This document shows positions 6,401 through 13,553 of a stretch of 13,553 bases of DNA, piece by piece. The stretch comes from Chloroflexota bacterium (lineage in GTDB: Bacteria > Chloroflexota > Dehalococcoidia > UBA3495): the NCBI GenBank assembly GCA_022571575.1, contig JACZXN010000018.1:1-13553 (forward strand), read 5' to 3'. How positions within the stretch are numbered: the stretch's first letter is position 1; every line of letters starts with the position of its first letter. The notes beneath the pieces were generated by a model. It had not been told where the DNA came from. It ran no database searches and worked only from the letters and a program-made list of their open reading frames with translations. The position numbers and the translations under genes were made by a program.

Positions 6401-7456
6401 GTGAGCGAGATTCGACCCATCCAGTGGGCCAATGGCACACTCAGGTTGCTGGACCAGACCCGCCTTCCATCCGAGGAAGTGACGGTGGAGGTCCATGGGT
6501 ATCTGGAAGCCATCGACGCCATCAAGGAGATGCGCGTGCGCGGTGCGCCGGCCATCGGGGTCACCGCCGCCTACGCCGTCGCCATGGCGGCCCGGGAGTT
6601 GGACATCTCTGACCGGGACACGTTCTTGCGGCGCTTGGAAGAGGCTGGAGCGGAGATCAAGGCCGCCAGGCCCACCGCAGTGAACCTGATGTGGGCCGTT
6701 GACCGGATGCTGACGGTGGCCGGCTCGGACATGGGCCACGAGTCCGGCACATCGAGGATCAAAGAGCGGCTGTTGGAAGAAGCGGTCCTGATCGAAAAGG
6801 AAGACGAAGCGGTAAACCGCCGGATGGGCAGCCACGGCAAAGAACTGATGCCCGACGGCGGCTCGGTTTTGACCCATTGCAACGCCGGCGCCCTGGCAAC
6901 GGCCGGTTTCGGCACGGCCGTGGGCGTCATCAGGGCCGGCTGGGAAGACGGCAAGCGGTTCAAGGTGTTCAACACCGAGACCAGGCCCTTCCTGCAGGGC
7001 GCCAGATTGACCTCCTGGGAGTTCAAGAAGCTGGGAATACCGTCCACCCTGGTGGTGGACTCGGCGGCCGGCATGTTGATGCGCCGGGGCGACATCGGCT
7101 GCGTCATAACCGGGGCCGACCGGATCGCCGCCAACGGCGACACCGCCAACAAGATCGGCACCTACACCCTGGCGGTGCTGGCCAAGGAGAACGGCATCCC
7201 GTTCTACGTGGCCGCGCCGACCAGCACGGTGGACCTGAGCCTGAAGGACGGAGACGAGATAGAGATCGAGGAGCGCTCCCCCGCCGAGGTGACCGAGTTC
7301 CACGGCGTGCCCGTGGCCCCGGAAGGGGTCGAGGCGCTGAATCCGGGGTTCGACGTGACGCCCGCCAGATACGTGAGCGCCATCATCACCGAGGCCGGAG
7401 TGGCCCGCCCGCCCTTTATTGAAAGCTTGGACCTGGCGGTAAGGTCGGTCAGATAG
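6401..7456 (+). CDS. mtnA: S-methyl-5-thioribose-1-phosphate isomerase
   Basis: MtnA converts methylthioribose-1-phosphate to methylthioribulose-1-phosphate, the step after MTA phosphorolysis in methionine salvage. The 351 residues show RGAPAIG (about 47-53), HCNAGALAT with the catalytic Cys160, TETRPFLQGARLTSWE, and GADRIAANGDTANKIGTY with the catalytic Asp240. All are diagnostic of MtnA rather than of the related eIF2B subunits. The start is GTG at 6401, with GGGAG eight bases upstream. It is the first gene behind the SAM-I riboswitch. mtnP follows after 52 nt that contain a copy of the last 12 codons of this gene. No later salvage genes (mtnB, C, D, E, W, X) are in the window, so the fate of the product cannot be told here. 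Confidence 0.97.
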   Translation: MSEIRPIQWANGTLRLLDQTRLPSEEVTVEVHGYLEAIDAIKEMRVRGAPAIGVTAAYAVAMAARELDISDRDTFLRRLEEAGAEIKAARPTAVNLMWAVDRMLTVAGSDMGHESGTSRIKERLLEEAVLIEKEDEAVNRRMGSHGKELMPDGGSVLTHCNAGALATAGFGTAVGVIRAGWEDGKRFKVFNTETRPFLQGARLTSWEFKKLGIPSTLVVDSAAGMLMRRGDIGCVITGADRIAANGDTANKIGTYTLAVLAKENGIPFYVAAPTSTVDLSLKDGDEIEIEERSPAEVTEFHGVPVAPEGVEALNPGFDVTPARYVSAIITEAGVARPPFIESLDLAVRSVR

Positions 7457-7501
7457 ATGAATCACGAAAGCTTGGACCCGTCGGCAAGGCCGGCCCGGTA
7501 A
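7421..7501 (+). repeat. Tandem duplication of the 3' end of mtnA
   Basis: Bases 7421-7456 encode the last 11 residues and stop of mtnA (ESLDLAVRSVR). Bases 7466-7501, exactly 45 nt downstream, encode ESLDPSARPAR and a stop in the same frame. The copies agree at 28 of 36 positions, the first 13 without a mismatch. Most of the differences are transitions, so this looks like an older duplication that has drifted. Confidence 0.85.
7457..7501 (+). CDS. Possible 14-codon mini-ORF between mtnA and mtnP
   Basis: An ATG directly abuts the mtnA stop (TAGATGA), in the same frame. It opens a 14-residue frame (MNHESLDPSARPAR) made mostly of the duplicated mtnA tail, whose stop lies seven bases before the mtnP ATG. 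mtnP has no convincing Shine-Dalgarno of its own, so ribosomes finishing this mini-ORF could reinitiate there. Translation of the mini-ORF is not shown by the sequence. Confidence 0.3.
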   Translation: MNHESLDPSARPAR

Positions 7502-7508
7502 ACGCCAT

Positions 7509-8393
7509 ATGAGCACGAAGCCGGAAGCGGCAACCAGAGCGTCAATAGGGGTTATCGGCGGCAGCGGTCTCTACGAGATGGACGGCATGACCGGGGTCGA
7601 AACCGTGAATGTGGACACGCCCTTTGGGAAGCCCAGCGACGCCGTCGTCCTTGGGGACCTGGACGGGGTCGGGGTCGCCTTCCTGCCGCGGCACGGCCGG
7701 GGCCACCGGTTCAACCCCTCCCACATACCGGCCAGGGCCAACATCTACGCCTTGAAATCATTGGGCGTGGAGCGGATCATCTCCGTGAGCGCCGTGGGCA
7801 GTCTGAAAGAAGAATTCGCTCCGCTGGACCTGGTGGTGCCCAACCAGTTGATCGACCGCACCAGGCTGCGGGAGAGCACGTTCTTCGATACCGGCATGGT
7901 GGTGCACGTGGCCATGGCGGACCCGTTCTGCGCCCACACCAGCCAGGCGGTCCACCAAGCGGCCCAGCAGTTGGACATCACGGTGCACCCGGGCGGCACC
8001 ATGGTGGTGATGGAAGGACCCGCCTTCTCCACCCGGGCCGAATCCTTCATGTACCGCTCCTGGGGAGCCGACATAATCGGCATGACCGCCCTTCCCGAGG
8101 CCAAGCTGGCCAGGGAAGCTGAGATGTGTTACGCCACCATGGCCTGGATCACCGATTACGACTGTTGGCACCAGGGGTCCGCATCGGTCACCGTGGAAAT
8201 GGTGATCGCCAATCTGCAGAAGAACGTGGCGACATCCAAAAGATTGCTGCGGCAGGTGATTCCCGCCCTTGTCGGCCAGCGCAAATGCCCCTGCGAATCG
8301 GCCCTGCGGGACGCGATCATAACTCGAAAAGAGGATATCCCGGAGGACCTGAAACGAAAACTTGCCCCGGTCACGGGCAGATATTTAAGCTAG
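7509..8393 (+). CDS. mtnP: S-methyl-5'-thioadenosine phosphorylase
   Basis: MtnP splits 5'-methylthioadenosine with phosphate into adenine and methylthioribose-1-phosphate, the substrate of MtnA. The 294 residues carry IGVIGGSGLYEMDGM at the N-terminus (phosphate site), FLPRHGRGHRFNPSHIPARAN, SVSAVGSLKEE, the family block MVVMEGPAFSTRAES and TDYDCWH (215-221). In the family, Asp residues at that last position read the 6-amino group of adenine and separate MTA phosphorylases from guanosine/inosine phosphorylases. The cysteine-rich C-terminal stretch (QRKCPCESAL) is also usual. The ATG at 7509 matches family N-termini, though the Shine-Dalgarno is weak; translation may be coupled to mtnA or the mini-ORF before it. 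Confidence 0.96.
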   Translation: MSTKPEAATRASIGVIGGSGLYEMDGMTGVETVNVDTPFGKPSDAVVLGDLDGVGVAFLPRHGRGHRFNPSHIPARANIYALKSLGVERIISVSAVGSLKEEFAPLDLVVPNQLIDRTRLRESTFFDTGMVVHVAMADPFCAHTSQAVHQAAQQLDITVHPGGTMVVMEGPAFSTRAESFMYRSWGADIIGMTALPEAKLAREAEMCYATMAWITDYDCWHQGSASVTVEMVIANLQKNVATSKRLLRQVIPALVGQRKCPCESALRDAIITRKEDIPEDLKRKLAPVTGRYLS

Positions 8394-8419
8394 GACCGGC
8401 GAGGTCCAGGAGGTTTCCA

Positions 8420-8779
8420 ATGCCTAGACAAGACCCAGGCGAGCCATATTTCCGCGTTGATTCCAGCGAAGGCCAGTCGATGCTGGCCGCGGACCCAGAT
8501 GGGACCGTGGTGGTCGACGTCAGGCGGGACGACGAATGGATCACCGGACACGTAGCGGGGGCGATCCACATCCCGGTGGACGACCTGACCGACCGGATAG
8601 ACGAGATACCCGCGGGCAGGAAGATCCTATTCATCTGCGCCGCCGGCGTCAGGAGCGGGTTGGCCTGCGAGATGGCCGCGGCCTTGGGTTTTGAAACAGG
8701 GAACCTATATAACATCGAGGACGGGACCCCCGCCTGGATCTCAGGAGGACATCCCACGTCCTACGGTGAAGACGCCTGA
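8420..8779 (+). CDS. Single-domain rhodanese-like sulfurtransferase
   Basis: This 119-residue protein has a complete rhodanese domain: VVVDVRRDDEWITGHVAGAIHIPVDDL (about 29-55), then the active-site loop CAAGVRSG with the catalytic Cys73 and the persulfide-stabilising Arg, and a C-terminal NIEDGTPAWISGGHP, the usual GGxxAW-like end. The ATG at 8420 has a perfect AGGAGG seven bases upstream. The family moves sulfane sulfur between carriers. Its place between mtnP and ahcY, under the same SAM-I riboswitch, points to sulfur handling linked to methionine or homocysteine. The true acceptor cannot be read from sequence. It has no signal peptide and is probably cytoplasmic. Confidence 0.93.
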   Translation: MPRQDPGEPYFRVDSSEGQSMLAADPDGTVVVDVRRDDEWITGHVAGAIHIPVDDLTDRIDEIPAGRKILFICAAGVRSGLACEMAAALGFETGNLYNIEDGTPAWISGGHPTSYGEDA

Positions 8780-8800
8780 GTTCAGGCAAAGAAATGACCC

Positions 8801-8819
8801 ACCGGTGATCGAAACCGGT
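8801..8819 (+). other. Hairpin 1 in the ahcY leader
   Basis: Two copies of the self-complementary ACCGGT (8801-8806 and 8814-8819) are separated by seven bases and can form a six-pair stem-loop, or serve as two half-sites for a DNA-binding protein. It lies in the 105-nt gap between the rhodanese gene and ahcY. Confidence 0.55.
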
Positions 8820-8821
8820 AA

Positions 8822-10153
<1,332 letters not shown>

Positions 10154-10225
10154 TAACCCAAAACAAACTAAATAATCCGGCAAGAGGGCGCTAAAAAGCC
10201 CCGGTCCGCGACAGGAGCAATAAAC

Positions 10226-11434
10226 ATGCCAATGTTATTCCACGAGTCACCGAAATATCTGTTGACCTCGGAATCGGTGACCGAAGGGCACCCCGACAAG
10301 ATCTGTGACCAGATCTCAGACGGCGTCCTGGACGCCGTCTTGAGGGACGACCCCATGGGCCGCGTGGCCTGCGAGACCGCCATCACCAACGGTCTGGTCG
10401 TCGTCATGGGTGAGATCACCACGACCTCCTACGTGGACGTGCCCAAGATCGTCCGGGATACCCTGACTCGGGCCGGGTACACCAGTTCCGACTATGGCAT
10501 CGACGCCAAGAGCTGCGGGGTTATCGTCTCCATTCAGGAGCAGTCCGGAGACATCAGCAAAGGGGTCACCACCGCCCTGGAACAGCGTGGCGACGCGGCG
10601 GAAGACGACCTGGACAAGACCGGCGCCGGCGACCAGGGGATGATGGTCGGATTCGCCTGTGACGAGACCCCGGAACTGATGCCTCTGACGGTAAGCCTTT
10701 CCCACCGTCTGGTCGAACAACTGGCCCTGGTCCGGAAAGAGGGCACCCTGCCCTACCTCCGGCCCGACGGCAAGTCCCAGGTGACCGTTGAGTACTGCCA
10801 CGGCGTCGCCGCCCGGGTCGATACGGTGGTCATCAGCACCCAGCACGACCCGGAAGCCACCAATGAACAGATCGAGAAGGACATCACCGAGCACGTCATC
10901 AGAAAGATCGTGCCCCCTGATCTGATGGACGCAGACACCAAGATATTCATCAACCCCAGCGGGCGGTTCGTCATCGGCGGTCCCGCTGGCGACACCGGAC
11001 TGACCGGCCGGAAGATCCTGGTCGACACCTACGGCGGCATCGCCCGCCACGGCGGTGGCGCTTTCTCGGGCAAGGACCCGACGAAGGTGGACCGCTCGGC
11101 CGCCTATGCCGCCCGTCACGTCGCCAAGAACCTGGTGGCGGCCGGCTTGGCCGACCGTTGCGAGGTGCTGGTGTCCTACGCCATCGGCGTGGCCACTCCC
11201 ATCTCCGTGGCGGTGGAGACCTTCGACACCAACAAGGTCAACAGCGAAACGATCCACGCGCTGGTGGCCAAACACTTCGACCTGCGTCCCGCGGCAATCA
11301 TCCGGGACCTGGACCTGCGCCGGCCCATCTACCAGGCCACGGCCGCCTATGGCCATTTCGGCCGGGAGAGCCTAAACCTGACCTGGGAGCGCACGAACAA
11401 GGCCGATATCCTGCGCAAAGAGGCCGGTCTCTAA
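10226..11434 (+). CDS. metK: S-adenosylmethionine synthetase
   Basis: MetK makes SAM from methionine and ATP and is the source of the ligand sensed by the upstream riboswitch. The 402 residues have all the family blocks: [14 protein letters not shown] (His22 and Asp24 region), [10 protein letters not shown], the flexible-loop GAGDQGMM (133-140), and the ATP/phosphate signature [19 protein letters not shown]. The C-terminal part has the [13 protein letters not shown] and YGHFGR typical of full-length MetK. AGGAG lies eight bases before the ATG at 10226. A modest hairpin (GGGC/GCCC near 10187-10202) lies in the 69-nt gap from ahcY, but nothing there ends transcription. It is the last gene before a strong terminator. 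Confidence 0.98.
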   Translation: MPMLFHESPKYLLTSESVTEGHPDKICDQISDGVLDAVLRDDPMGRVACETAITNGLVVVMGEITTTSYVDVPKIVRDTLTRAGYTSSDYGIDAKSCGVIVSIQEQSGDISKGVTTALEQRGDAAEDDLDKTGAGDQGMMVGFACDETPELMPLTVSLSHRLVEQLALVRKEGTLPYLRPDGKSQVTVEYCHGVAARVDTVVISTQHDPEATNEQIEKDITEHVIRKIVPPDLMDADTKIFINPSGRFVIGGPAGDTGLTGRKILVDTYGGIARHGGGAFSGKDPTKVDRSAAYAARHVAKNLVAAGLADRCEVLVSYAIGVATPISVAVETFDTNKVNSETIHALVAKHFDLRPAAIIRDLDLRRPIYQATAAYGHFGRESLNLTWERTNKADILRKEAGL

Positions 11435-11466
11435 CCTCAGTCCACGACCGGCAAACATCGCAATAT

Positions 11467-11501
11467 GGGGCCCTTGGTACTCGACCAAAGGCCCCTTTTT
11501 T
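11467..11501 (+). terminator. Intrinsic terminator after metK
   Basis: GGGGCCCTTGGT (11467-11478) pairs with ACCAAAGGCCCC (11484-11495), with one C-A mismatch and a five-base loop, followed by six T. It closes the mtnA-mtnP-rhodanese-ahcY-metK unit and separates it from the phosphomutase gene that starts 40 bases later. Confidence 0.94.
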
Positions 11502-11541
11502 CTTATGCTGTTAGCATCCGGCGAACCGGAGGGAATGGCGC

Positions 11542-12975
11542 TTGACGGACATCAGATTCGGTACGGACGGTTGGCGCGCCCTGATCGCGGACGAGTTCAC
11601 CTTTGAGAACGTGGCCCGTTGCGCCCAGGGACTCTGCGCCTACCTGAAAGAGGTGGGCACTGCCGGCCAGGGACTGGTCGTGGGCTACGACACCAGGTTC
11701 CTGTCTCCCGAATTCGCCGAAACCGTGGCCGCGGTGTGCTCCGCCCAGGGCATCAAGGTCTTTCTGGCCAATAAGCCCGCCCCAACCCCGGTGCTCAGCT
11801 ACAACGTGCTGCATCACCGGGCGGCGGGGGCGGCGATCATCACCGCCAGCCACAATCCCAGCCAATGGAACGGGTTCAAGTTCAAACCCGAGTACGCGGG
11901 CAGCGCCACCCAAGAGATAACCGACCGGCTTGAGGAATCCATCGCCCGGGCGGCCGTCCCGGCTGAAACCGGGGCCCACAGCGTCGCTGAGGGCCGCGCC
12001 AGCGGTCTTATAGTGGACCTGGACCCAACTCCACCGTATATGGACCGCATCGCCTCTCTGGTGGACCTGGACGCGATTAGGGGGGCCGGACTCGATGTGG
12101 TGGTGGATTCCATGTACGGGGCCGGCGGCGGATACCTGCCCGCCCTTCTGGAAGGGGGCAAGACCACCGTCCGAGAGCTCCACGGCCACCGCAACCCGGC
12201 GTTTCCCGGTATGGAGCAGCCCGAGCCCATCGCCCACAACCTGACCGAGATCTCCTCTCTCATCGCCCAAGAGGCTCCAAACGACGGCGCAACGGTGGGT
12301 ATCGCCCTGGACGGCGACGCCGACCGGGTGGGCATAATCGACGAGCAGGGCCGGTTCGTCACCACCCTGGACACCTTCTCGATCCTTGCCCAGTACCTGT
12401 TGGAGCAGAAACAACAACGGGGCGCGCTGGTGAAGGGCGTGACATCGTCCATCGCCCTGAACAAGCTGGGCGAGGCCTACGGAGTGGATGTCCACGAGAT
12501 GCGGGTGGGCTTCAAGAACATCGGCCCCAAGATGACCGAGGTGGACGCGCTCATGGCCGGGGAAGAGAGCGGCGGGTTCGCCTTCCGGGGCCACATCCCC
12601 GAGCGCGACGGCATCCTCAGCGGGCTGTACTTCCTGGAGTACATGGCCACCACCGGTGACAGCCCCACCCAATTGCTGCAGCGGTTGGTCAGCAAGGTCG
12701 GTCCCCACCACTACCACCGGCGGGACATCAGGTTCCAGGCAGCGGACCGGGAGCGGATCCTGCAAAGCTTGAACAACCCCGGTCTAACCGAGATCGCCGG
12801 CTTCCGGATACTCGATTCCGACACGATAGACGGCAGAAGGTTCCACCTGGAGGACGGCTGGCTGGCCGTCCGCTTCTCGGGCACCGAGCCGCTGCTGCGT
12901 ATCTACGCCGAGGCCGCCACTCCAGAGATGGTGACCAGACTGTTGGATTGGGCCATGGAGTACCTGGGAGTGTAG
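11542..12975 (+). CDS. Phosphoglucomutase/phosphomannomutase family protein
   Basis: This is an alpha-D-phosphohexomutase that moves phosphate between the 1 and 6 positions of a hexose phosphate and feeds cell-envelope and storage sugars. The 477 residues show the opening IRFGTDGWRALI, the active-site phosphoserine loop TASHNPSQWNG with Ser103, the metal-binding loop DGDADR (257-262), the sugar-selecting loop GEESGG and the phosphate-binding RFSGTEPLLRIYAE. All four domains are complete. TTG at 11542 is taken as the start because GGAGGG lies eight bases upstream and the family motif begins five residues in; the nearby ATG at 11535 is out of frame. GlmM is less likely, given the GEESGG loop and overall pattern, but the exact substrate (glucose or mannose) cannot be set. 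It follows a terminator, so it should have its own promoter, which I could not identify. Confidence 0.94.
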   Translation: MTDIRFGTDGWRALIADEFTFENVARCAQGLCAYLKEVGTAGQGLVVGYDTRFLSPEFAETVAAVCSAQGIKVFLANKPAPTPVLSYNVLHHRAAGAAIITASHNPSQWNGFKFKPEYAGSATQEITDRLEESIARAAVPAETGAHSVAEGRASGLIVDLDPTPPYMDRIASLVDLDAIRGAGLDVVVDSMYGAGGGYLPALLEGGKTTVRELHGHRNPAFPGMEQPEPIAHNLTEISSLIAQEAPNDGATVGIALDGDADRVGIIDEQGRFVTTLDTFSILAQYLLEQKQQRGALVKGVTSSIALNKLGEAYGVDVHEMRVGFKNIGPKMTEVDALMAGEESGGFAFRGHIPERDGILSGLYFLEYMATTGDSPTQLLQRLVSKVGPHHYHRRDIRFQAADRERILQSLNNPGLTEIAGFRILDSDTIDGRRFHLEDGWLAVRFSGTEPLLRIYAEAATPEMVTRLLDWAMEYLGV

Positions 12976-12978
12976 CTG

Positions 12979-12993
12979 GTTGCTCAGAGCAAC
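12979..12993. repeat. Short hairpin after the phosphomutase stop
   Basis: GTTGCT and AGCAAC form a perfect six-pair stem with a CAG loop, four bases past the stop codon. There is no T-run, so it is not a classical terminator, though it may protect the 3' end of the message. Confidence 0.45.
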
Positions 12994-13012
12994 GCGGCTG
13001 CGGCAAGCCGGG

Positions 13013-13029
13013 GCGGGTTAGAAACCCGC
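13013..13029. repeat. Palindromic intergenic element (GCGGGTT/AACCCGC)
   Basis: GCGGGTT (13013-13019) and AACCCGC (13023-13029) form a seven-pair stem with an AGA loop. GC-rich palindromes of this type, GGGCGGGTT...AACCCGC, are often scattered in intergenic DNA of Chloroflexota and similar genomes. That this is a member of such a dispersed family is from general knowledge, not from a second copy in this window. Confidence 0.55.
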
Positions 13030-13090
13030 GCCTACGTACGCGAAGGACCGTAAGCCCAGCGAATGGCCCATCGCAGAGAGAAAACGTAAA

Positions 13091-13123
13091 ATCCTTCTCC
13101 TTCGCAAGGGGGAAGGTTAGGAT
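13091..13123. repeat. Palindromic intergenic element (ATCCTTCTCC.../...GGAAGGTTAGGAT)
   Basis: CCTTCTCCTT (13093-13102) pairs with AAGGGGGAAGG (13106-13116), flanked by ATCC at the left and GGAT at the right. The pattern resembles a small non-coding palindromic element seen between genes in many bacteria. The 264 bases between the phosphomutase and rpsI hold this, the two hairpins to its left and the terminator to its right; I see no gene there. Confidence 0.55.
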
Positions 13124-13179
13124 GGGGGCGCTCCTTTCTCAATGGAAATGCTCCACCCTTCCTAAACACGGAAAAATGG

Positions 13180-13216
13180 AAAGGCCCCGCCCTTCCGAGG
13201 AAGGATGGGGCCTTTT
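13180..13216. terminator. Two-way intrinsic terminator between converging genes
   Basis: AAAGGCCCC (13180-13188) pairs with GGGGCCTTT (13207-13215), and the stem continues with CCTTCC/GGAAGG. On the minus strand the stem is followed by CCATTTTT, and on the plus strand by TTTTGGC. It lies 24 bases beyond the rpsI stop and probably ends the ribosomal-protein transcript; it may also stop plus-strand read-through from the phosphomutase. Confidence 0.85.
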
Positions 13217-13239
13217 GGCTTCCATATTGATACGGGTCT

Positions 13240-13553
13240 CTACCGCTTGGTGTACTGAGGCGCCCGGCGGGCCCGCTTGAGACCGTACTTCTTGCTCTCT
13301 TTGATGCGGGCGTCCCGGGTGATCAGGCCCGCCCGGCGCAGCCCTGGTTTGAGGCTGGCGTCGAAGACCACCAGAGCCCTGGCGATCCCATGCCGAATGG
13401 CTTGAGCCTGGGAGTTCACTCCGCCGCCGGCGACTTTGACCACCACGCGGAACTTATTCACGGTGTCGCTGACACGGAAGGCTTCGTTGATTGTCTTCTG
13501 CCACGGGGCCCAGTTGAAGACCTCGTCCATGGGCTTGCCGTTGACCAGGATGG
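13240..13553 (-). CDS. rpsI: 30S ribosomal protein S9 (5' end cut by window edge)
   Basis: S9 is a component of the small ribosomal subunit whose C-terminal tail reaches the P-site tRNA. The 103 visible residues start in the conserved ILVNGKPMDEVFNW segment. They continue through VVVKVAGGGVNSQAQAIRHGIARAL, the S9 signature with GGG and GQ/SQxxAxRxGIxRAL, and end with RRAPQYTKR, the near-universal C-terminus including the tRNA-contacting final Lys-Arg. About 30 N-terminal residues are outside the window. In most bacteria rplM lies directly upstream, so rplM is expected just past the right edge. Confidence 0.98.
   Translation of the reverse strand, partial: ILVNGKPMDEVFNWAPWQKTINEAFRVSDTVNKFRVVVKVAGGGVNSQAQAIRHGIARALVVFDASLKPGLRRAGLITRDARIKESKKYGLKRARRAPQYTKR

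Noticed and set aside
6296..7516. 406-codon minus-strand frame opposite mtnA.
   Set aside because: It is the antisense of a highly conserved gene, has shadow-like composition, and overlaps the riboswitch terminator.
10316..11356. 346-codon minus-strand frame opposite metK.
   Set aside because: It is an antisense shadow of metK with Gly/Val/Asp/His bias and no domain.
11503..12765. 420-codon minus-strand frame opposite the phosphomutase.
   Set aside because: It is an antisense shadow; the plus strand has all four phosphohexomutase motifs.

Overview
The window is a stretch of ordinary bacterial chromosome with about 60% G+C. It encodes central cofactor and SAM metabolism plus a small, less GC-rich accessory patch. 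The gene set suggests a Chloroflexota-like bacterium (Dehalococcoidia/SAR202 type): an acyl-CoA dehydrogenase lacking the usual catalytic Glu, a one-piece electron transfer flavoprotein, a SAM-I riboswitch ahead of a SAM-recycling cluster, and palindromic intergenic elements. That assignment is an inference from gene style. No rRNA, tRNA, CRISPR array, insertion sequence or phage gene was seen.

Left part (1-5953), all on the minus strand. In transcription order: nicotinate phosphoribosyltransferase (NAD salvage), a fused EtfB-EtfA electron transfer flavoprotein, a small GxxxG-rich membrane protein that appears split by a -1 frameshift, a RelE/ParE-type toxin followed by a Phd/YefM-type antitoxin (toxin first), and a nearly complete acyl-CoA dehydrogenase that runs off the left edge. 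The accessory patch at about 1331-2510 sits between the flavoprotein and a dehydrogenase that could donate electrons to it.

Divergent control region (5954-6400). It holds a minus-strand promoter for the nicotinate gene, three consecutive GC-rich palindromes, a plus-strand promoter (TTGACA-N17-TAACAT), a complete SAM-I (S-box) riboswitch with a recognisable P1 stem, an antiterminator, and an intrinsic terminator.

Middle part (6401-11434), plus strand: mtnA, mtnP, a single-domain rhodanese, ahcY and metK, closed by a strong intrinsic terminator. These genes make SAM (MetK), recycle the methylation by-product SAH (AhcY) and salvage the polyamine/autoinducer by-product MTA (MtnP, MtnA). The riboswitch would lower expression of the cluster when SAM is plentiful. 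The ahcY leader holds two extra hairpins, one an 11-bp stem just before the Shine-Dalgarno. The 3' end of mtnA is duplicated in tandem, forming a 14-codon mini-ORF between mtnA and mtnP.

Right part: a phosphoglucomutase/phosphomannomutase family gene (plus strand), a 264-nt intergenic stretch with palindromic elements and a two-way terminator, and the 3' portion of rpsI (minus strand) running off the right edge.

No clearly new multi-gene system was recognised. The most interesting items are the riboswitch-led SAM cluster with its ahcY leader hairpins and embedded rhodanese, the fused ETF with a bifurcation-like EtfB motif, and the acyl-CoA dehydrogenase with Asp/His at the two usual catalytic-Glu positions.
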